A stretch of DNA of 64,000 bases from Apis mellifera (lineage: Eukaryota; Arthropoda; Insecta; Hymenoptera; Apidae): NCBI RefSeq assembly GCF_003254395.2, contig NC_037652.1, forward strand, positions 8,668,501 to 8,732,500. The letters run 5' to 3'. The position numbers and the translations under genes are program-made. Positions 36,184-46,700 of this stretch are shown here, in pieces (position 1 is the first letter of the stretch; every line of letters starts with the position of its first letter). The notes beneath the pieces are model-generated. The model was not told where the DNA came from, did no database searches, and saw nothing but the letters and a program-made list of their open reading frames with translations.

Positions 36184-36567
36184 ATGTATCAATTATACGA
36201 ACTTGCATCTCGCGCACGAATAAATAGAAACACCGTGTGGCCATGTGTGTTGGTGGCGATAGCGGTGGTGGTAGTGGTGACAGAGCGCGCGACGATCGCT
36301 ACTTCGCCCAGCCCCCTTTCACGGAGAGATTCGGATGGATTGGATGGGTCGTGCGATAAAACGACCTCACCGGGACCATTCCGCGATAGATTGACCAATA
36401 TGATGGATCGACCGCTCCGTTATATCCCGCTCCTCGGCCATCCACTGGCCGAATCCGAGCCACTACCATCACGGATTAGGATTTCCATCGAAAAGCCTCG
36501 AAATTTTCACTTCCTTCCTTCCTTCCTTCCTCTCTTCTTCACGCGTGTTAATAGCGTAATAAATTAA
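36184..36567 (+). CDS. Candidate small membrane/secreted ORF, unrecognised
   Basis: A 127-codon ATG frame in one of the few non-repetitive, moderately GC-rich patches. The start follows CCACAGCC (purine at -3). Residues ~19-34 form a hydrophobic segment (VWPCVLVAIAVVVVV) after a basic N-terminus, as in a signal anchor; then come a Ser/Pro/Asp-rich linker and a mixed segment PLRYIPLLGHPLAESEPLP. The last ~25 codons run over a (TTCC)n tract, so the true end may differ. A CTCF-like motif and an initiator-like ACAGTCGGTTG lie upstream. There is an overlapping antisense frame and I recognise no family, so this may be chance. It lies inside the inferred CUB-gene intron on the opposite strand. Confidence 0.2.
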   Translation: MYQLYELASRARINRNTVWPCVLVAIAVVVVVTERATIATSPSPLSRRDSDGLDGSCDKTTSPGPFRDRLTNMMDRPLRYIPLLGHPLAESEPLPSRIRISIEKPRNFHFLPSFLPLFFTRVNSVIN

Positions 36568-37878
36568 ATTCATATAGGTATTAGTGTATTTTTAGCACTG
36601 AAACGAGACGAAATCTTGCGTGGCATGCGATACGAAAATATATATATATATATGTATGTATATTTATATATTCGGAGAATGGTTGATTTGTGCAACGTTT
36701 GTGAAGATATGAGAGGGGAGAGGGAAGAGAAACGGTTGAATTTTTAGGGATGTTTCAACTTGGACTTCGCCCAATTACTTTGAATACTTTTAACACGGGA
36801 TAATTTTCGAAGCAACAGGTATCCACGCGAGAAGTCATAATTTTGATCGAACAAAGCACGGGTCGGAACAACGTGAATGCACAATAACGTACTTATTTAC
36901 GTTTTATTTACGCGGCGAAATAATAGAAATAGGAATTTAACGAATCGACATTGTTCGACTACGATCTTTTCGAATCGATCTCCACCGCGAGATCCAAGCG
37001 AGGCAAAAAAAAAAAAGAAAAGAGAGAAATTTCGAAATCGCTTCTTGGCGAGCGTTTGAATAATTTCGACAAAGTCGACGATCCGTAATTAAACGATGAA
37101 GCCTTTGTCGAGAGAATAAACGGAAATATATTATTTTAAAAAAAAATAAAAATGTTCTCCTTTTATTTCGTTTCGCGTATAACTATTTGCAATTAATGTT
37201 CCGCCAACTGTTCGGTAACGGATGAGGCATTCTGTTTCCGGCGACAATAGGAATTATCCACGTTGGAAAATTGCGCGAAATTTTTCGCCCCCGAACACCA
37301 AACACGCCCAACGAAAATTCGTTTCGTATCGATTAAACATCACGATGAATGGCCCGATAGGCATACGCCCAATGTTACGAATTAAATATTTTGAAAAAGT
37401 TTTATCAAGAACTCGGAACGAAAACGATTTTTCAATCGTTCCGTTTAATTTTAATTTCCCCGATTATCCTCCCACGCCTTCGAGTCGTTGTACAAGATCT
37501 TTCTCTCGTTAAAAAACTCGTCTATTGGCGCGACTATCGCGACGCCGTGCAGTAGTATAGGTCAACGATAAGAGAATGTTCGAACGTAATTTTGTAGAAA
37601 CGTGTATGCACAGTTGAAACGGTTCTCGATAAGTAGGGATCATCGCTGCTATTATACCGAAAGAGACATCGATCTCGCCTCGAAACAACGTGACCGAGCA
37701 AAGACAGAAATTTCTTGCCCCTTTTTCGGAAGAAACGGCGCCAGATTCTCTCCGCTTGCTCGAGCAAAAAGTTATCTCTCTCTCTCGTGGAAGAGAACTG
37801 CGGCCATTAAGCTGGTCGAGGGAAACGGTAGTTCGTCATTTTACTGCGATACGTCTCCACCGTATGCTCCGTCGATAT

Positions 37879-37910
<32 letters not shown>

Positions 37911-39151
37911 CGGCACGCGATGGCCAAGTAAACGCGTCGAATAATCAGCCCGAAGCGATTCCACCCTTGACCAATGATGCGCTATCGTCCAATTCTATCG
38001 TGACAGACGTGCAAAGGGCACGGTATTGACGAACTTGACCGCAATGCAAGTGGCTAATTTCATCGAATTTCAACGGGCAACGAAACTAGGCACGAGTTGG
38101 AGAGACTCCTTCCCCCACCACCGATCGCGCGCTGTTCGCCTCGCATCTCGACCGACCTCTTTCGTTAATGACGAGCCACTGCGTTTCGAAACTCGCGTAT
38201 ACTCGACGAGCGTGGGCAAACCTCGATTCTCTCGAAGGCCACGATGGCAATTCCCTCGCTTTGCCCATCGAACCCGACCAAATCTCACGAGTGCCTTTCC
38301 ATTCTCGATTCTCTCCCGGGGAGAAAGTTTCGGCGAATGATCGTTCCGTGAATAAATCTCGAGAAGATTGCGCGAAATAGTGTTTCGAATCGGTAAGTAT
38401 GTACCGACCGAGCAATATTTTTCACCGACGAATTCGATGCTCCCGTAATCGAGGATAGATGTTACGATCGATAAAGAATGGTAGGTAAAGTTGAAAACGC
38501 GTTCGATTTTTCGACGGATCGCTCTCCACGGGTGAGGGTTCTTTTCCTCTTTTCTTTTTCTTTTCTTTTTTCTCCTCCCCCCTTCTTTTTCCGCTTCTTC
38601 TTCTTTTTTCACTTCTCACAACTGCCAAGCGAAGAACTTCGCACGAAATTAACGAGCACGAGGAGGAAGAAACCGAAGTTTCTTTCAGCAACTTGGCGAA
38701 GTGGAAGGCGCGGGGTATACAGTTGTGTGTTATTATTTAAAGGGTTTCACTTATCGGGATGAAATTGCTTTTGACCCAAAGTTTTCGGCCCCCGTTTCGA
38801 TTTAATTGCGAATTTCCAAACCCTTGAAAATCTTATCCGCGAAAATTAACCTCGATTCGAAAAGATGAAAATAAATTACACTTTTTTTTTTCCTCCCCCT
38901 CTCTCGTTTCCCATCTACCTCTCGAGCGAAACACGACGATACACACATCCGCCACTTTTTATCCCCAAAGATTCAGACCTTTGACCTTCTGACGTGGCTA
39001 CAAATATGTTATTTATGAAACTGCAGCAACCGGAAAGAGCTCGAGGAAAACGTACACGTAAGCATATATTCGCGTATATTACACTCCGAGTATCCGATTC
39101 GAGATCACCAGATTAAAGTACCTACCGCTTCAGTTTCTTACAAATATATAC
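36568..39151. other. No gene seen
   Basis: TA microsatellites at about 36641-36655 and 37882-37910. Several frames on both strands overlap at 38026-38691, partly over poly-pyrimidine tracts, with no recognisable domain. Confidence 0.45.
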
Positions 39152-39190
<39 letters not shown>

Positions 39191-39196
39191 TCTATT

Positions 39197-39233
<37 letters not shown>

Positions 39234-39498
39234 ATTGCTCTCTCTTTCTATTGCTCTCTCTTTCTATTGCTCTCTCTCGCTCTCTCTCTCTCTCTCACTC
39301 ACTCACTCACTCTCTCTCTCTCTCTCGCTCTCTCTTTCTGTCTCTTGCTCTCTTTTGCTCTCTCTCTCTCTTTCGCTCTCTCTCTCTCTCTCTCACTCAC
39401 TCACTCACTCACTCTCTCTCTCTATTGCTCTCTCTCTCTCTCTCTTTCATTCTCTCTTTCTCTCTTTTGCTCTCTCTCTCTTTCGCTCTCTCTCTCTT

Positions 39499-39552
<54 letters not shown>
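39152..39552. repeat. ~400-bp (CT)n polypyrimidine tract
   Basis: An almost uninterrupted CT tract, with occasional CTTTCTATTG, GCTCT and CACTCACTCA interruptions. All three plus frames are open as Leu/Ser strings, a pure repeat artefact. Such strands can form triplex (H-DNA) structures and bind GAGA-type factors. Confidence 0.95.
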
Positions 39553-39557
<5 letters not shown>

Positions 39558-39577
39558 ATTGCTCGAACTTTTTATCA

Positions 39578-39705
39578 AACGTCCCACATCTTTAACAAAA
39601 TAGTTTATATCGTCGGATAATACGGATCGAACGTCCCACATCTTTTGCAAGCCACTTCGTGACAGATAACAAAAATTTTATCAAGCGTCCCACATCTTTT
39701 GCTGG
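39578..39705. repeat. Three short direct repeats CGTCCCACATCTTT
   Basis: CGTCCCACATCTTT recurs near 39580, 39631 and 39686, about 50-55 bp apart. The first and third are preceded by TTTATCAA and the second by GGATCGAA. It borders the CT tract. Confidence 0.7.
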
Positions 39706-42700
39706 AACGGCGCTTTGTCGTTCGACGTGATATTTTACTACGCCTCTCTCTCTCTCAAAAAAAAAAAAAAGAAAGAAAGAAAAAAAAATCCGTCAACAAT
39801 CGCGTCACGATTAATTCACGCGCGCCGTACGTAATACGGATGTCGTGCATCGCGTTAAATTTAATTTCGCGTCGCCGGTATAGTTTAAAGTCTAATTCCG
39901 TGTCTAACTTCCGCTAAAGTAATTAAAGCTCGGCGACGCCCCGCGCGCAGACAGGTTCGTATTCAACGTAACGCGTCAAAATCTAGATAAATGATAGATA
40001 TTAGCTGCTGATATTTCGATACTGCGCATCTTCGCAGTGTGAACTGGGTCATCTGGGTACGAGTGTCGTCATCCCAGAGATGCGAAACGACGATGGAAAC
40101 GACGATAATATTACCTCGTGTCGCGATCGAATTTCTTTTTCCTTTTCTTTTTCTTCTTCTTCTCTCCAACAAAAATTTACATCTCGTCTACTCGTGTATT
40201 TCTTCGCTCGAAGAAATACACGACGAATACTAACGTAATTGAGTTAGGCAGGAGAGAGAGAGAGAGAGAGAAAAGTTGAACCGAGTCGTTATCAATTATA
40301 TTTTTCCACCAACTTATTTTGAACGGTACTCGGTCGATCTCGAGCGCCACGGTGGCGATCCCTGGAATTGAACTCGCACCACGGCGAGCACTCGTTACGA
40401 GCCGGCCAAAACGCTGCAAAGCGAAATTCTTTCTTCCTTTCCTTTCTTTTTTTTTCATTTCGCGCGGATTTTTCGCATTTCGACTTGTTTCACCGCGAGC
40501 GGCAATGGCCGTTCATCGGCGATGCTCGAGAGTTTACTCGAGCGTGGCGCGAACGTTTTATCGATTTTATCCTCGCCCAATGTCCGACTTCGATGGAAAA
40601 TCTATTTTTCGGGACGAGAATCATCCTGCGACCCAGTTGCGCCACTCCGACTGAAACCCATTCGCGTTTCCTTGAACCAACGATGAACCGAGCAACGTCG
40701 GGGAGAAGAAAGGCGGAAACGAACTCGAACTCGTTGTGTATCGTTTCTCAGGCAAGTGCGATAGACTCAGTGCGAACCTAGCAACATTTCCAGCGAGAAC
40801 GAACGTTTCTTGGAGCCTAGAAATTCCGATATTATTATACAAATTTGATATTTTCTCTCTCCCTTTATTTTCTTATTCCAATTAAAACCATCTTCGGACG
40901 AAATCGATCGAAACTCCCGTTACTTTTACGAAGATGGAGCCAGGATGGATCTCTTTGCAAAATTTAATAGTCCAAAGTTGGAGATAACGTTTACCGATTC
41001 GTTTCGAATAACTCGCGAGAAAGAAAGATGGATTACAACGTTATTCGACCGGAATTTTAATAAGTTAATTACTCGTTGGTAACTTCTCGGTCGGTAACTT
41101 AGTTTGGAAGAGCGAGAGAAAACGTTATTTTCTCTCCAGAGATCAAAGTCGATTAACGACCCTCCTCCATTCACCTATTCCTATTCCACGATTCTCGCGC
41201 AGCTGCTCATGGCTGAAAGCTGCGCGCAGCCAAAGCGGCGAGAAGGTGACGGCTCGTAAGGGATTTTCCACTACGCATCGCGACTCGCACGCAACGCGAC
41301 ACGCGTCAAACACGAGAGGGCGCGCGGGCGCCAGATGTCCTCGTTGTCGTTCCCGTCACGTCACAACTATGCATCGCCGCGATAAATCTGGCGTGCCCGA
41401 AATCTCTCTCTCTCGCGGTTATTACTTCGTCCCAACGGGGACGACCTGTGTGTATATATATATATATCTCTCTTACGTCCTCTTACATCTTCTTTCTCTT
41501 TCTTTCCTTACTTTTTCTATCTTCCTCTCCCCAGTCGAGGCAGAGTTCCTTATTGGAATCGACATTCTCGTTGCACGTGCCGTTATTATCGGAATGAGAA
41601 ACGAAAGAAATTTCCTGACCTCGACGTCTCCTGCCGAATCACGAAGGATCGCGTCTATATTCGCCATATTAGCTCTCTTTGTTTCGACCAGATATCTATC
41701 CGCGAAGCGTGGAAGAAAAGTATTTGGAAATTCCTCAAGATATTCGCGTTGAACTCGATATATATATAATAATAATATATATAATAATATAAATAATATA
41801 TATAATAATAATATATATAATAATAATAATATCGAGAATAGAAGTTTCTAAGTTTCTAAGTGGAAACACAGGTAAGCCAGTAACCGTTATCGAGGCAAAG
41901 AAAAAGGATCTCGGTTTAAGCGAGTTGCATCTACTTCTGTTTCGAATGATTGAACATCTTGTCCCGCACGATTGTAAGAATCGGTATTTCCATTGAGTGT
42001 GGCACAGTTTCGAATGCAACGCGCGTTTCGCGATGTTTGTCGAGAGGAAAGGAGAGGAATTTTTTTCTCTTCCTCAACGAATCTCTCGACTCGAGAGACA
42101 ACTCGACTCTCTCCTTGGCGAAGGGTGGGGGGAATTTCTCGCCTATCCATCGGGCGGAATATCGGAGAGAGATAACCGAAGAGGGATCGTAGCTGATCCT
42201 TTTCTTTATTTAAGAAGCGGCGGGTTCAAGATGCTAAGCCGAAGATCGTTCGCCTCTCAATAATACGAAATTCCTCTTTTCCTTTCAATTGAACCAATGA
42301 GATCCCCCGTTATAACGCTTCGAATAAATAGACGAGGCAAAGAGATACCACCGACGAAAAATCCTTCCTTCCTTCCTTGCTTCCAGGCAAAATAACGATG
42401 AACGTTACTTTTTTTTTCTTCTTCTTCCTTTTCGAAACTCTCTCCTCCGTTATTAATCCCGTACGTTCCTCGTCGTTAATTTTCCCAATCGATAAAGCAA
42501 TCTCTCTTCCCCGTGACTGGCGTCACGTCAAAAGCGGATACATACTTTATATAAATGACGCGGTACACGCGATTATTTACCTTCGAAACGATCCGCTTAA
42601 TATTAATTTCTCGGCGCAACGATACATTTATTTATCCCCTTCTCGACTCCCAATACACGATAATCTCAACAAAACATTCCTTCCATCTCGTCTTATACGA

Positions 42701-43973
42701 CAGAAAAATTCCAAAAAAATTCCTCACTTTCCTTTTCATCGGTTTTGGATAATCAACCTCCTCTTCCTTTCTCTCAAAGAGAAACGCTACAACAATAGCG
42801 AAGGACGACAAAGTTTTCCAAGCGAAACAAGGTAACTTCGGATCCAAACCACGAGTATTGTGAACCAATCGATCGAAATTTGACTGATCTTCGAGTTTTC
42901 GATAAACGGTTGACCGAGCGAGAATTATCGAGGAAAAAGGATTGGTCGATGATGAGGATCGGTAAGTTCCAAATTCTCCTTTCCTTCCGCGGTTATTATT
43001 AAAGTTGGTAAGAGCCGAACTTTTGGCTGCGTCGAGATCTCTGTCGCGGAAACTCGCGGGATTATTCGCGGCGACAAGCGAATTGATTAGATCTAAACTT
43101 GCGGATATTCGCGCCATATTGCGGGCGCAACAAATTATCGCGAAACTTTCTCGAATGGAGGAAAAGGAGGGGGAGGGGAAAGAAACGACACAAGAGATCT
43201 TTTTTAAATTGCAAATCCCAACATTTCCTTCCTTTTCTGTGTATATGGCTTTTTCTTTTCTTCCAAGAATAGGAAACACACTTTTCTAAAAAAAATTGTA
43301 AAAAGTTTTCGAATTTTCTCGATCGAAAGAGAAAAATCGATTAATCTTTAGATATGGAATTATCGTAGGCTTGGATCGAATTAAAAATGTATTGGAAGAA
43401 AGGAGGAGAGGGGGACGTGAAATATGTTCGAAACGAGAAACATCGTGTAACGATGCTTGTTGTTGCACCCCCTCCCCCGCATGCGTGATTGCATCCGTGC
43501 TTCAGCGCGACATTTTCAACTTTTTTTTTTTTTTCTTTCACCCGAACATGTTCATCCTGCGTCTAATGGAAGTTGGTACTTTGGTGTCTCTTCTTAGACC
43601 GAGCAGCAAGTTTCTCCCATTTTTCCAAACTTGGTTCAACGCGAGATGTTTCCTTCTTCTTCTTCTTCTTCTTCTTCTTTCTTCTTTCTTTCGAATTATT
43701 GCGAATTTGTCGCGCTATCCGGCGAAAGTACTCGGATATTGTCGCCCACGTTTCCTTTCGAAAACGAGCGGGAAACTTCTTGGAACTTTTTTTGGGCAGA
43801 CGAAGTTCGTTAAACTGCGATAAACGCGGGGAGAGGAAGCGATATTTCGATATTGGGACACAATTATAATTAATAAATTAAATCAAGAATGCGCGGATAA
43901 TCCTTCGAATGTCGTCGAGAAACGAAAAAGCGACCACGAAAAATATATATATATATAATATTATATGTATATA
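39706..43973. other. No gene seen
   Basis: Frames such as 40368-40781, 41246-41752, 42377-42835 and 42632-43279 are contradicted by frames on the other strand and show no domains. Simple repeats: TA/TAA mixture at 41760-41832, TTC tract near 43651-43690, TA run near 43943-43973. A 9-bp perfect stem (CGCGCAGCT / AGCTGCGCG) lies at 41196-41226. Confidence 0.5.
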
Positions 43974-44907
43974 TTGGGTTGGCAACTAAGTAATTGCGGA
44001 TTTCAGTTGAAGTTGATGACGACCTAATCGAAGCAATAATCGATTCGGATCGTCACAGTACAACTCGTGAGATTGCAGAGAAGCTTCATGTATCGCATAC
44101 ATCGAAAACCGCTTAAAACAACTTGGCTATGTTCGAAAACTCGATACATGGGTTCCTCGCGAACTGAAAGAAAAGCATTTAACGCAACGCATTAACAGCT
44201 GCGATTTGCTAAAGAAACGTAACGAAAATGATCCATTTTTAAAACGACCGATAACTGGCGATGAAAAATGGGTTGTTTGCGACAATATCGAGCGGAAAAG
44301 ATGGTGGAGCAGGCCACGTGAACCAGCTCGAACGACATCAAAAGCTGGTATTCGTCGAAAGAAGATTTTGTTATCAGTTTGGTGGGATTATGAAGGAATT
44401 GTCTATTTTGAACTCTTACCACCCAACCGAACGATCAATTCTGTTGTCTACATCGAACAACTAACGAAATTAAACGATGCGGTTGAAGAAAAGCGGCCCG
44501 AATTGACAAATCGAAAAGGTGTTGTATTCCATCGTGACGATGCAAGGCCACGCGCATCTTTGGTCACTCGGCAAAAATTATTGGAGCTTGGTTTGGGATG
44601 TTTTGCCGCATCCACCATATAGTCCTGACCTTGCACCATCCGATTACTTTTTGTTTCGATCTTTACAAAATTCCTCGAATGGTAAAAATTTCAATAACGA
44701 TGATGATATCAAATCGTACCTGATTCACTTTTTTGCTAATAAAAACCACAAGTTTTACGAACGTGGGATTATGATGCTGCCTGAAAGATGGCAAAAGGTG
44801 ATTGATCAAAATGGGCAACACGTTACGGAATAAAGTTATTTAGTTCCATGAAAAAATTGTCTTTGATTTTCTAAAAAAAATCCGCAATTACTTAGTTGCC
44901 AACTTAA
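43974..44907 (+). mobile_element. Mariner element copy 2 (mellifera-type), 934 bp
   Basis: This is the same element as copy 1, flanked by TA at 43972-43973 and 44908-44909. The 5' end TTGGGTTGGCAAC is perfect; the 3' end has two C-to-T changes (AACTTAA rather than AACCCAA). It inserted beside a TA microsatellite. It has the same N-terminal deletion as copy 1. Confidence 0.95.
44000..44833 (+). pseudogene. Mariner transposase remnant, copy 2
   Basis: The reading resumes after the terminal repeat at VEVDDDLIEAIIDSD, without the stop seen in copy 1. A 4-base loss near 44101 (CATACATCG rather than CATACATGCATCG) breaks the frame. The frame from 44206 carries TGDEKW and HRDDARPR. The same extra T as in copy 1 (44592-44594) shifts into the frame 44519-44833, which holds PYSPDLAPSDYF and the C-terminus. 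Catalytic spacing is DD34D if the shift is ignored. It is inactive. Both copies share the deletion, the frameshift and the HRDDARPR variant, so they derive from one defective source. Confidence 0.92.
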
Positions 44908-44909
44908 TA

Positions 44910-46633
44910 TAATAATATTGGACAAAAGGAGGGAGAAGAAAATAAAAATTTCGAAAGAGTTTTAAAATTTTATCAATCAATAACGTCTGGAAAAAATCCG
45001 GATTGGAGGGGAGGACGTGACGTTTCCGCCAAGCCGACCAATTATATTCCTTGCGAGGCCACAATCAGTTCTCCGCTGCTCCCCGAATTCGAATGGATGG
45101 AACGCGATAATTCTCGTTCTAAATTCGCCGTTGAACACGTTCCGCGCGAATTTACTGGCATTTTAGACGCGCGCCTCTCCCCATTCGTCGACACGAATGT
45201 ATCTGTTGAATATTACGATGAATATATATGTATTAAATATCTCGACACACTTTTTAAATTACGTATGTAGAAGGGATGGAAATTTTATTTAAGGTAATCG
45301 AGATTCCCGTGATTAATTTCGTTGTTACGCACGAGAGCGAAATTTATCGTTATCGCGGATTAACGCTCGTTCGTTTTCACAAATCAAAGAAAGTTTATTG
45401 TCATTACGCTCCGTTCCAGATAATTATTCACGCGTAAAAGTACGAGTTACTTTCGGTAATATATACATATATATATATATACGTAGAAACGAGGATACGT
45501 AATTTATGTTATTATTGTTCCCGGGGGATCATTATCCGTTTAATAACTAGAAATATGAGTATAATGCACGCGTATAATGATCTCGTAACGTTCGGAAACG
45601 TTTCGCTTTATCTTTCAACCGTTATTACTTTTTGTACGAATTTTTAAATATCCCCGAACGCTCCAATTACCGGAATATGTGTAATAAGTGGATAGAAGAA
45701 GAGCCTTGGAAGCGAGCAGTTTAAAATCTCTAACCTAAAAAAGAAAAAAAAATAATAATAAGAAAGGAAATTAATTTAATCCAATTTATTAATTTATGAA
45801 ATCTCGAAGATAAATAAAATATCCTTATTACCGATCGCCAGTAAAAGAGTGTTTTCGATATGTCGCGTTACATCGGCGCAATAATAGGAACATCGATCGG
45901 CTCATGGAAAAGATTAAATAATTAGATTAAATCCTATATTAAATCGATATTTATCGACGCGATTTTACAAACTTTGATTCTTTTTTGTATTCTAATCGAT
46001 TCGAATAGACCGATCGTAAAACCGAGAAAACACTTTGTAAGTTTAACGATTCCGATAGTGAAACCATTTAGGAAGTTGGATACAAATTTACGACAACGTT
46101 TACGAATAAAAGGAAGAGAAGAATTTTGAGAAGATTTTCCGGAATCTAAAAGCTAAAATTTCTTCTATAAACGTTTTTAATTCCGGACGAATGTGTAAAT
46201 AAATTTGACAATTGATTATTATTGGTATTTAATAATTAATTCGTGACAATTATTTCGTATCATTTAGTAACGTTTCAACAAATTGCAATTTAATTGAATC
46301 GCCGTTCGTACGAATATCGATACGCACACACACGATATACGCATACACGAACCGCTCATAGACGCGGGATGTCTATTTTAAATCGATTACAAAGTCAGTC
46401 TGAGAAAAACAGCAAGGAAGCGTTTATAGAAAAATAAACTTCGTTCAACGTAAAACGTTTCATCCATCGATTCCCGATATCAAACAATGCTTTGGAAAGC
46501 AATTAACCACTGTTAACAATTACGACGCGAACAGCAAAGGGATAAAGCGCGAAGGAAGAGTTTAAAAACTGTAATGTTCGTAATAGCAAAGTAAACCTAG
46601 GCAAAAAAAAAAAAAAAAGTTTCCTCCCGTTAC
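44910..46633. other. No gene seen; intron side of the signal-peptide exon
   Basis: AT-rich unique DNA with a TA run near 45466-45480. A poly-A stretch at 46602-46618 lies just inside the intron, beyond the donor site. No exon was recognised. Confidence 0.55.
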
Positions 46634-46700
46634 CTGGATTCACGGCGTGGCAGTGGTTGAGGAGCGGCAGCCAACAGAGCAGTAGCACCGCCCTCTGCAT
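46634..46700 (-). CDS. First coding exon: signal peptide of the CUB gene
   Basis: This 67-base minus-strand exon starts exactly at an ATG (46700-46698), directly after the acceptor GCTTGTTTCAG. The ATG is therefore at an exon start and at least one 5' UTR exon must lie to the right. It has 22 codons plus one base, then the donor CCAG|GTAACG. The peptide is a textbook signal sequence: MQR, a hydrophobic core AVLLLCWLPLL, then NHCHA with likely cleavage after Ala19. The frame can also be read upstream through the acceptor (the 46503-46730 frame), but that includes the splice signal and is unlikely. The phase-1 end fits the phase-1 entry of the CUB exon at 16949 and gives NP-G-CSC, a mature N-terminus that begins at once with the CUB module. 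Confidence 0.75.

Larger units (their letters stand above)
16950..46633 (-). other. Inferred 29.7 kb phase-1 intron of the CUB gene
   Basis: The donor CCAG|GTAACG below 46634 and the acceptor TTACAG above 16949 have matching phase (one base plus two bases forming a Gly codon). Joining them gives an uninterrupted frame in which a signal peptide is followed at once by the CUB cysteine cluster. The intron would hold two mariner copies, one defective Tc1/mariner-type composite and six or more minisatellite arrays. Direct splicing is inferred: an additional small exon of length divisible by three in between cannot be excluded. Confidence 0.65.

Noticed and set aside
39195..39620. Long Leu/Ser frames in all three plus frames
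   Set aside because: They are translations of the CT tract; a pure dinucleotide repeat is open in every frame.
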